A DNA stretch of 64,000 nt, from assembly GCF_000764305.2 (NCBI RefSeq), contig NW_025934747.1, positions 1 through 64,000 on the forward strand, given 5' to 3'. The DNA comes from Hyalella azteca (taxonomy: Eukaryota > Arthropoda > Malacostraca > Amphipoda > Hyalellidae). The notes under the pieces were generated by a model. That model was not told the origin of the DNA. It saw only the letters and a list, made by a program, of their open reading frames with translations, and made no database searches. The position numbers and the translations under genes were made by a program. Below are positions 32,401 through 44,400 of this stretch, in pieces. Numbering within the stretch: the first letter of the stretch is position 1; each line of letters begins with the position of its first letter.

Positions 32401-35400
32401 GTAATTTCAATTATACCCTGCGTTCTTGTTCCCATATTCAACTCGGTAATTTCAATTATGCCCTGCGTTCTTGTTCCCATATTCAACTCGGTAATTTCAA
32501 TTATACCCTGCGTTCTTGTTCCCATATTCAACTCGGTAATTTCAATTATGCCCTGCGTTCTTGTTCCCATATTCAACTCGGTAATTTCAATTATACCCTG
32601 CGTTCTTGTTCCCATATTCAACTCGGTAATTTCAATTATGCCCTGCGTTCTTGTTCCCATATTCAACTCGGTAATTTCAATTATACCCTGCGTTCTTGTT
32701 CCCATATTCAACTCGGTAATTTCAATTATGCCCTGCGTTCTTGTTCCCATATTCAACTCGGTAATTTCAATTATACCCTGCGTTCTTGTTCCCATATTCA
32801 ACTCGGTAATTTCAATTATGCCCTGCGTTCTTGTTCCCATATTCAACTCGGTAATTTCAATTATACCCTGCGTTCTTGTTCCCATATTCAACTCGGTAAT
32901 TTCAATTATGCCCTGCGTTCTTGTTCCCATATTCAACTCGGTAATTTCAATTATACCCTGCGTTCTTGTTCCCATATTCAACTCGGTAATTTCAATTATG
33001 CCCTGCGTTCTTGTTCCCATATTCAACTCGGTAATTTCAATTATACCCTGCGTTCTTGTTCCCATATTCAACTCGGTAATTTCAATTATGCCCTGCGTTC
33101 TTGTTCCCATATTCAACTCGGTAATTTCAATTATACCCTGCGTTCTTGTTCCCATATTCAACTCGGTAATTTCAATTATGCCCTGCGTTCTTGTTCCCAT
33201 ATTCAACTCGGTAATTTCAATTATACCCTGCGTTCTTGTTCCCATATTCAACTCGGTAATTTCAATTATGCCCTGCGTTCTTGTTCCCATATTCAACTCG
33301 GTAATTTCAATTATACCCTGCGTTCTTGTTCCCATATTCAACTCGGTAATTTCAATTATGCCCTGCGTTCTTGTTCCCATATTCAACTCGGTAATTTCAA
33401 TTATACCCTGCGTTCTTGTTCCCATATTCAACTCGGTAATTTCAATTATGCCCTGCGTTCTTGTTCCCATATTCAACTCGGTAATTTCAATTATACCCTG
33501 CGTTCTTGTTCCCATATTCAACTCGGTNTTTACCATGTGTTTGCAGAAGAATTTGCCATGTGTTTGCAGAAGAATTTACCATGTGTTTGCAGAAGAATTT
33601 GCCATGTGTTTGCAGAAGAATTTTCCATATGTTTGCAGAAGAATTTACCATGTGTTTGCACATTAATGTCATGTTATTTTTGCAGATGAAAGACGTTGAG
33701 TACCGAGGTACGGGTCCAAGCAAGAAGTTGGCCAAGCACAACGCAGCGTCCGCAGCTCTGGCTTCCTTCATACAGTTCCGTTACGCTGATAACGTTGCTC
33801 AGGCCTTCTCAACGCACAATCCTGGGTAAGATGAGTTTACAACTCCCGCAGTCGAAGAATTTCCCTGTATTGTCTCTCAGTAGGTCGCTTCTCTCATTTG
33901 TTTATGGATGCATGAACAGCGTCAATCCTATTCGGAAGCGCAGGCCTGGAAGTTAGCGTTTATCAATACACATGTCCGAAACGTAATAATTTATCCCTGC
34001 ATTAAAGTCTTCGCTTGATTGACTTTAGCGCTTGTCATTGGTTTCAGTAACGAATACAATTTTTCTCCATAGCGTCTTTGTTCTCAGTACAGAGAGTTCA
34101 GTTGCTTACATCATTTGCCACTATTCGCACCGATTTTGATTTTATTACAGCATTTATTGTCAATGAAAAATCGCTGCACATTCCAAACATCAACAACAAA
34201 ACATATTGGTAGCTTTAATTGCTTTCCGGTTCATCTAGATTCCACTTATTTCATGATCAATTTCACAAACAATCCTTCGAAGTAATTTAAATTAGTTTCT
34301 TCCTTTCAATCCTGATGAACAATCCTCGTCTTTGTTGGAATCACTGAAGTAATATCCATTCCTTATCTGGAAAAAATTAATCACCGACGTGCGATAATTA
34401 ATTTTCATATTCTCATGTGCAATTTTTCAATGTCAGTCAGGCTCTGCTCTCGCATTGCCCTGTTGAGTAGTACCGCTAATGTCAGTTTATATGTCATTGC
34501 GTTTTAAGCTGTGTATTAAAAGCCATCAGCGGGATCATGAAGCGAGGACTCAGGCCCATGATTTTTCATTTTGATTGAGCTTCGGTGGCATCAAATGATA
34601 GAATAACTTTAGCTTCGAATCCTCGTATTCACTCTAAGCCGTTTGTATACTTTTTCTCTTCGCAAACGACGATAATGTTGCCATTGATGTGTGCATCCAG
34701 AAATGACAAGTTTCCTAACAGCTATAGTTCGTGGCGCGAGCGGCCTCCGATGGCCACGGCCTACAGAACGCGAGATTTTGTCTCGCCTGCGAACACTCCC
34801 ATGCGTCGGACTTCGTGGGGCGATGTCGCCACTACTGCGCGCCCGCAAGCTTCTAAATCTGCAACCCATTCGCCCTCTGAAGTGCGTGAACGAGTTGTCG
34901 ATCCTGATGTTTGCAATGGGGCCCAGTTGGGTGGGGATCCTCCTAGAAGTGTTGAAGTGGCACATTCCGATGACACTCGGGTTCCCGAAGAGCGTCTCGT
35001 TGAAGCAATAATCGAAAATAATAATCGTGCAGAGACTTGGAATAGCTATAACCGGTCGAATACTGTGAAAGACTTGTATGCAAATGGATTAGTAGTCCGT
35101 GAACGTAATGAATCTAGTAGTGCTATTGCTGCCAAGGAAATTCAAGGCTCCAGCCAGGATTCGAAGACCGAAGATTTAGAGGTCGCTGAGGCTCACAACG
35201 CACTAACAGATGTCGCTGGTGGACCTCTCGACAGCGAGGTTGTCAAGAAGAAGAGGAGAAAGAAGAAAAAGCCTCTCACAACCGATGTATATAACGAACA
35301 AATTGTAAGCGAACCGCTGACACAAGAAGGGCAAAAAGGAAGTAATTTCAAAAAAACGAAATCACTTGAAAATAAACTGTGGAATGAGTCGCAAATAAAT

Positions 35401-38400
35401 AACTCTGATTCTGTGGTAGTTACTAATGGCTCTACATCGCTAATAAATGAACCGTCGTTGACCAACAAGGACAACTACAAAGCTATGAAGAATTTTGAAT
35501 TAAAAAATGAAGAAACTTCTTGGTGAGTTAGACTCATCTCATTGGCAGTTCTAGAAGGCAGTACAGCAACTAAAGAAGTAGTTTTTATGGCGGGCAAATA
35601 CGTCGGTAATGCATGCTTTTTTGCAGTGTATTGCTGTCACCGTATGATTTTAACCATGTCATTTTTTTTATTCATTTTTAGTACTGACTTCGATATATTG
35701 TGGTTCCTAAATGTATAAATAGCCTAATCAGATTTTAACTTCTCATAGCAGTTATGTCGTTAACTGCCTGATCGAAGTTCTTGATAAATTGATGTTTGGC
35801 ATTAGACTGTGTGCTGGGTTTTAGTTAAATTCTACGAGACATTACTGGTTCATCTAAGCTCTCTCTTTGTGGGCTCAAATCATGACCGCGGCGAAGATTT
35901 CCTGTTTCTGTTGTGACTCTCGCTGATCCAATGCGATGACGCTACAGAATCTCGCTTTATTCACATTACGTGGAAATTCGTACACCCATAATATCTCTAT
36001 TTTAATTCTGATCACGTGTACTCGTGTCACAAGTGTTCATGATTACAATGTAAGTGCAAAGTCTTGATGGTGCTAATGCATTTGTTGTGCTAATTATAAG
36101 AAATGACCGATGCTTGTAAATATTCATTTTACCGCTGACGATTGTACGTTGTATTTGATTTTTAATTTATTGATTTGACAGAATAATGGAAATGATTTAA
36201 ATGAACATTAGAGTAATTGTTTCTATTAGATAATCTTATTCATATTAATTACATGTGTACAATCAGTATTAACGGTTAGAATCGGCATTTTTTTGTCGTG
36301 CACCGATTAGGATTTCAGCGAGAATTGCTGAAAAATCTTTGGAAAACTTGAGGGCTTGATTGAACACTCGTCTTCCGAAGATTCTCAACTGGAAAGCTTC
36401 AGTTCTTTCCTAGTTCAACTTTCTCTACTAACGGGAGTAATTGCTATCAAGTATTTTTGATGCTAATAATTTTTCTCTTTCTTGACCGTTTAATTAAGTC
36501 TTGCTTGAATTCGCTAATTAAATTTTGTGTAGAGATAATGGTAATTTTAGCATGCGCATATATTATTGCTACAGTTCTCCAATTCTTTTATCCCTAGGCA
36601 TATTATGTGGTGGGCGTAGAATGATAGAATTATCTTTTATTTAAGTTATAACTTCTTGTCACCAACGAAACCTTTGGAATTACTGAGGAGTTGAATTTTT
36701 ACGTCGAAAGTTTTAACCTCATTCGGGTCCTCCTGAAGGCCACGGCCCATACTTTCAAAAAAAGTTAAGAGATCGTAAGTTCATCAGCCAATCATTGATG
36801 GCTTTTCAAGCAAAATCCACCAATCATAGACAAGAAAATAGAGCTTAAGTACTTACGTTCACTTGGCGAGTTTTGAAAGTATGGGCCCTGGAAGTGAACA
36901 CGCTGACGCGATCTCATCGATCTGACCGTGACTTGATCTCAGTCATCCTAATACTGATGTGATCGTCGGTGATGTGATATTTTAAATATAATGTTGTAGT
37001 ATATTGAATTAATCAGTTCATCGCCCACACTGAGCTTAGATATAAGTTTACTGGCTATTTACTGCTGCTCTGCTATTGAGGCGGCTGGTAATTGAATAAA
37101 AGTAGAAGTGTTGTGGTGTAGTTTTTGCTGTCACGATGTAAATGTAACGAGGGTTGCACTGGATGTTGAACGGCGCCCTCTCTTGTTTGCCCTGGCAGGG
37201 ATTTTAAAATAAAATCTTGTCTTATTTTATTCAATATCTGTGGTTTAAAATGATTCTGTTGAGACAATGTAATGTGTATTAATAACATAAATTGAGTGAT
37301 ACTATATAAATCAACTTCAATGCTGGGCTGAGACATTAAGGAATATATTAATGAGCTTTTATTTATTCATAGTAGCTGATTCATAGAATAGATGATAATT
37401 AACAGTATATAAATCATTGGTGTTTTGTAAATAAATATTTATTTTTGCATTTATATGTACTATTAATAAGAAATTATAGTAAAACCGTCCAAAATCTTCA
37501 TCTGATGGGATGCTCTCTGTAATTCAATGTTCTTGCCCCTTAAGAAGTCTGAAAGTATTTTTAATAAATATTAAAATGATGGTAATAAATAGATAGATGG
37601 TAATAAATATTACAATCTGTCACTGTTGGAAAAAAGTGAAAGTTGTAATGTATAACTTGGAACAATTGCAATTTCTGAGCAGCTTTCCTGCTTCAAATTT
37701 GGAAAATTAACATGAAAACTGAGTACTGAACAGCATCGTGTTCAGCACACCAGCGCATTTATAATGATTGTTATGAATAACTCTTACCTTATCTGTAATA
37801 AGAATAATAGTGGACTGTTGTATACAATACTGATACGAGTCTTGTTAACTTGTCTATAATAAGAATAATAGTGGACTGTTGTATACAATAGAGTCTTGTT
37901 AACTTGTCTATAATAAGAATAATAGTGGACTGTTGTATACAATACTGATACGAGTCTTGTTAACTTGTCTGTAATAAGAATAATAGTCTATTGGTGTGTC
38001 GACTATTATTAAGAATACTGATATGAGTCTTGTTAACTTGTCTATAATAAGAATAATAGTCTATTGGTGTGTCGACTATTATTAAGAATACTGATATGAG
38101 TCTTGCGCAGCCACGGCGTGACCACGGACTTCACTGAAGACGACCGCACTGAGAACTTTGACGGCACTTTCGACTCCAGGACCACGACTCACAGGGGCGT
38201 GTACATGGTGAGATCTTGTGTTGACATGGAGCCAGTTTATTTTGATATTCATCAGTATTTCAATTTCATTCATTTCCAGATTAGTTTCAAATGAAGACCA
38301 TTGACATATTTTATAATTTAAATGGTATATATTCTCATAGAAGCTCGAGCTCGTAATTGGCTTAGAGGAATTTAGATTAGCTCGGCTTTGCTTTTAATTT

Positions 38401-41400
38401 TGTGAGCGGTAATGAATTTAGCGAGTAAATTAGATCTTCAGTATGGTTCGGATTTGGAATGAAATAAATTTACTACAAGTATGATTAATTTTTGTAATTT
38501 TTGAGTAAAACTATGCTCAGGGGCTTGCCTTCAACTGTGAAATCCGTAGGGTATATTTATACTCTTACTCACATAACTTAATTTCTAGGGGTCGAGCGCG
38601 ACCGCGGATAACTCAGTGACGGTACAATACCGAAACTTCGGAGGCGTTGCTGTTCCTGCACATCCGACGTCCTCCTCCTCAGAGGTTCCCTCGTTCTCGT
38701 CGACTATAAACACTTCCATCTCCGAGGTAACTTCCAGCATGCCTGCCCACACCGCTGTCGCCGCAGCTGACGACATTACAGCCGCTGCTGCAGTCGTGAG
38801 CAGCGGCATGACAGACATGGAGGCCAGCAGTGGTTCAGCAGCAGAGACTGAGTCTCCTCTGGCCATGAGACTCTCCCGCAAGACTCTTCGTGGGCAACGT
38901 AGCCGTTCTGCTGCAAGTGGCATCAACTCCTCGGGTGGCTGTAGGGACAGCTCACGTAGCAGCAGCAGCGGCGACTGCTCAGAAGCTGGAGCAGAAGCTA
39001 TGTTAGGAGGCGCATCTTCATCAGTGTCTCCAAGCTCCTCCACTTCTGCGCTGGACCAGTCTAACGGCGTTACCCTTCATTCTACCAAAGCCCGAAGTGG
39101 TGCCAGCAAACGGGCCCAAGTTGCCCAGGCTTCTGGGGTGAGCAAAGTCTACAACGGGCCCACGGTCACTGACAAGAACCCTATTATGTTACTGAACGAA
39201 ATGCATGGCGATTGCGAGTACACATTAGTTAGGGAAGACGGCGAGCCTCACGCGCGCGTCTTTACTTATGAACTGCGCTTCGACAAGAAGCTCTTCACTG
39301 GCACAGGTAATATTATATATATTATGAGATATTATATATATATATGGAATTATTGTAAGATATTAAATATCTTCACCGACACAGCTAATATTTCCATCAC
39401 ACAGTATAATCACGTTTGAACATTATCTTAGACCATGAAAGATTTTTTATATAATCGTACGAGTTTTTATTGCACCAATGAAATCCAGTAGTTGTACTGG
39501 TAAACATCACTAGTACTAGAGGACAATTGTTCTATTTATAAATGTCATTTCTGTAAACAGTGATCCCTTATAGAATTATAACTTTTGTCAAACTATTTCC
39601 GGTGATCGTTCATCATTTGCTATTTCGTTTCTTCCTATTGCATTTGTAATTATTAGTCTATTTCCCACCTTGCAATTATTAGTCTATTATTAGTCGCAAC
39701 CCTTGCTGTTATGTTGCTAGTCGTTAATAGTACCACTGTAGTCGTTAATAGCAAGAAGCAACCCTTGCTGTTATGTTGCTACTTCACTCTATCCTGGTGC
39801 CACTGTAGTCATTATAGTCCTGGTGCCACTGTAGTCGTTATTGTCCTGGCACCACTGTAGTCATTATTGTCCTGGCACCACTGTAGTCATTATTGTCCTG
39901 GTGCCACTGTAGTCATTATTGTCCTGGTGCCACTGTAGTCATTATTGTCCTGGTGCCACTGTAGTCGTTATTGTTGCAGGCAACAGCAAGAAGCACGCCC
40001 GTGCAGCGGCTGCTCGTCAGGCCCTCAGCGTGATCTATGGCGTGGTGGCCAGCAGCTCCAACAGCACCTTACAGCAGACGCAGTTCGGCTCCTTGGTGCA
40101 TCTCCAGATGCCTCAGACCGTCGCTGATAAAGTTGCTAAGTGAGTAACAAGCATCAGAAATAATTATGAATGATACTGTAAGCGATTAGGTTCTTGAGTG
40201 TAATTGCTCTGAGCCTACCATAATTTATATTTTCACTGTTCAGGCTTGTAGATATGAGTAACATGTGGCAAACACGATTCTGAATGAAATTGTTAAGTTA
40301 AGGTTGCCAAGTATCTTGTAATAACTTGATCAGGTTCTTCACCAAGTCAGTTTATAAAGAGTTTTCGTCGGAGTATTAGTGAAGACTTGTTCCCACAAGC
40401 ATTTATTCAAATACAGTTTATTTACAGCACAGATGAATAATAGGTTGAAAATAACATACGGGACACGCATCTGAATAGGCAGGAGGCTAACTAACCCGTC
40501 GCACACACTACCACCTTCGAGGTAACCTTCGGTCTTGACACTACATTATGGAAAACCCGCTATTTTGTTAGAAATAGTCCTTACATATCTACGATGCTGC
40601 ATGTTAGAATAAGATGTTAGTGACTAAATTCATTGATAATAATTAGCTCTAATGTTGAACATCTGCGTTTTGTTCTTATTTATTCGAGACGCAAAAATCC
40701 TGAAAGTTTGATCGCGATTTGCGATAAAAGGCGAGTCTTGTTTTAACTAAGGTGAAAATCTTGAACGATATCGAGACGAGAGGTCGCGAGCAAAATAGGA
40801 GTTTACATTTACTCCTAATTTACATATTTTTGCAGGATATGACGATTCATAACATTATAGTTAATCTTTAATATGAAATTTTGATAACAAATTTTCAGAC
40901 ATTTCTTAAACTACCTTGTGTTAGTTTCAATTATTTATATGAAAAATTATTATAATTATTTATGTGATAAATTATTTTTTTTCTGTTTATCATGTACTAA
41001 AGGTCATATCAAAATAATCATGGATTTAAGTTTTAAATACTCAATCCACGCATTCGGAATGTCTGGTTTTGTCCCGTTCCTTAATGTTTCTCGCCGTATA
41101 CCGAATCGTTGTCGTGTCCATCGTTTTACATCTGCTTACTAGCGTCTCAAAGAATCTTGCAAGCAATTTTCAAATTTTTTAGGTAGTAAATCAGTGTCAT
41201 ACTTTCTTATTTTATCTAGTTGTCTTTGTCTTGGTCATTTCTCGCCTCGTTTTAGATTAATTTGTAGAAAAAACGATTTAGAGACGTAGTGGTTCATTTA
41301 CTGTCTGTACAGCATCAAGTATCTAGTTCATTATTACATGATTATACTGAAGGAATGATAGGACTGATTTCCTTATACCAGTACCTAAAATTATCATTTA

Positions 41401-44400
41401 TACGTTACAATTAGCTTGTATTTCTACAAAATCCGTTTTTAATAGTCTCTGTAATTAGCTGCATTTCGTAATATTTCACCGTTCTCAAAAAATATTTATT
41501 ATTGCGTCCGTGATTTTAATTGTATATTTAATTCCATTTTGTTTTATTCCTAGACTCGTGTGCGAGAAATTCATGGAGCTGACGAGCAACAACCCAACCA
41601 TCGCTAAACGCAAGGTACTGGCGGGCATCGTGGTCACGGACGACGAGGATTCTGATGCCACTTTCATCCTGAGCGTCAGCACTGGCACCAAGTGCATCAA
41701 TGGCGAGAGACTGAGCATTAGTGGCCAGTGCCTCAACGACTGCCACGCTGAAATTGTGTCCAGACGATGCCTTGTTCACTTCCTCCTGGCCCAGATGGAG
41801 CTCTATAATGCTATCATTAGCGGAGGTCAGTTCCTCTTAAATCTATTGATGTCAGTTCCTCTTTATCTATTGATGTCAGTTCCTCTTAAATATTGATGTC
41901 AGTTCCTCTTAAATCTATTAATGTCAGTTCCTCTTAAATCTATGTAAATCATCTGTGCGTTTAGTCCTGTAGTCTAGTTGATTTTAGGTGTTTTGGAGTC
42001 ACGATAAATTCGGGTTTCTGCTATTCACTCATCCCTGATACGGTTGTTTGGCTGGAACACAGCTAAAAATCCCCTATGTATTAAAAATTTTGCGTTTTTT
42101 AACTATCGCGAGATCGTCTGTTTGCAAATAATTTCATCAGTCAATTGTTTTTCCAGAGATGCCGCCCGACACACCGTGCGTGATAGAACAGGTGCCCGAT
42201 GACTCTGAGTATAGACATTTCCTGAAGGTGAAGGACCGCTACAAGTTCCACCTATACATCAACACGGCCCCTTGTGGGGATGCCAGAATATTCTCCCCAC
42301 ACGAGGAAGAAGCTGAGGTTGCGGATCCCCACCCCAACAGGCAGTGTCGAGGTCTCCTCAGGACCAAGATAGAGTCCGGCGAAGGCACCATACCTATCAA
42401 GGTACAAACCTGCTGGCATTTACCTTTATTTTGGCTTAGAAAAAGAATAATCATTCCTTTTTCTTTAATTTATTATTATTGCTCTATTGCCATTTACGTT
42501 GCGATTGTTATCTGCCAATCTATTTCGCAATCAATGACGATTCGGCATCCTGCACTTATTTGATGACATAGAAAAAACATTATAGCAGAAATCTTCCTAA
42601 TTTACACATGTTTGTAACAGTTCTATTCTTGCTTATATCCCGCGTTTAAGTCGTCAATGATATATTTCACCTTCTCTTAGGTCACTTTTTATGCATCTGG
42701 CAGCTGTGAAAAGTTTCTACACATTGTGCACACCCACTTGATGCATCTGGCAGCTGTTAACTTTCTACACATTGTAAACAACCGAGTTGTGAATAGTGGT
42801 TCGGTTTCATAGACTTTGGAGAAGGCAGAGATGATGAAACTGCAGTGCGTCGTACTTTTACTTAGCAGGCAGGTAATAGTGAAGTTGCATGTGAAGCATA
42901 AAGCTCTCTAATGCCGACTCAGACCGAATAGAAAAGAAGGGGGTAAACCGGTAAACAAAGTAGATGTAGGTTTAGTAGTAGTAAGGAGTAGTAAGGATTT
43001 AGTAGATCTCCCTACAGTGGTATTTTCGACGAAAAAAATATCATGAACATAAATTCAAGATCATATGCGACAGCGCCCAATGCGCGTTGCTTTGCCAACT
43101 TTTCAGAGGCTTACTAAAGTATTGTAATAGATTGAACATACATCGCAGTAGTTCTATTGATTATATGACCACGTTTTTCAGAGCGTTTTTATTGCATTAG
43201 TTCTATTGATTATATAACCACGTTTTTCAGTGCGTTTTTATTGCAGTAGTTCTATTGTTATATGATCACGTTTTTCAGAGCGTTTTTATTGCATTAGTTT
43301 TATTGATTATATGACCACGTTTTTCAGAGCGTTTTTATTGCAGTAGTTGTATTGATTACTTAACCGCGTTTTTCAGAGCGTTATGCGGACGCATTGATAA
43401 CAGTCTGGAGGGGCTACCCGAGCCATTCAAGATGCACAAGCCCAAGATGAACCAAGGAAGCAGCGTTGAGAGCAGACAGCCTCAGAAAGCGCCGTCGCTC
43501 TCTCTTAACTGGGATTGCGGTTAGTCACTTTCCTGCTCCCATCAAGATTTTTCTATTATGCATTTAATTTCCATGCATATTTGAAGTATTTCTCGAGCAC
43601 ATCCATTATATTTTTTTCTTCGTTTACACTGATTCGGTATTACAAGTCCTTTGTTCGAGTTAATGTTGAAATTTTTTTCATAAGGAATGCATAAATGAAG
43701 TGCAACAATATAATCGCAATTTCCTCGTGCAGTAACCGACAACGTTGAAATCCTGAACGCCATGACGGGCAAGCAGGAAGGGGAACAGACTTCCCGGCTG
43801 TGCAAGCGTAGCCTCCTGAAGAGGTTCCTAAAGCTCGTGCAGAGGATGCCTCCAGGCTCAGGCCTTACCTTCTCGGAGGCCACTGAGTCTCCCTATGATG
43901 GCATCAAAGCTAAGGCTGAAAAATATCAGGTAAGTTTGATTGAAAGTCTTTTGATTTAGATGTAGCACGTCAATAAGTAGTTGCTGCTGGATAAAATGTG
44001 CCAACTTTTCACAGTAGCAGTCATAGTGATTTCACAGGAATTCCAATATTTTTAAAGTCATTTCTGACTTGAAGCAAAGTAATTGGTGTCAATTCTTTTA
44101 AACGAATATTTCAAATTTAAACTAATCTTTAATCAAAAATTGACATCTTGAATGGAACGTACTGTTAAATTATAATTTCAACTTTGTGATGTTATTTTGT
44201 GTGTGCAGGAGAGCAAGCGCATCATGGTTCAGGGCTTCAAGCAAGCCGGCTGTGGGACGTGGATCAAGAAGCCTTATGAACAGGGAGACTTTTGTGTGAG
44301 TTCGAACGAACTCACCTCTACAATAACGTACGCTGTGAGCGCCGCTAAGGCTCTCATTACTAATACTACTTCGGGCACACTGTCTACTAGCGACGTCTCG

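Noticed and set aside
32229..33527. CRISPR-like array
   Set aside because: Units are contiguous without unique spacers, the sequence is animal nuclear DNA and no cas-like genes exist.
32163..33689. Three long overlapping open frames of 457-487 codons
   Set aside because: They are produced by a 45-bp repeat without stop codons and encode the same 15-residue unit over and over. They lie inside an ADAR intron.
34609..34976. Minus-strand open frames opposite the ADAR linker exon
   Set aside because: They are shadows of the GC-rich plus-strand exon, which has proper splice sites and phase.
38585..39043. Minus-strand open frame of 152 codons
   Set aside because: It is antisense to the Ser/Ala-rich ADAR exon. 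Openness follows from codon bias on the plus strand.
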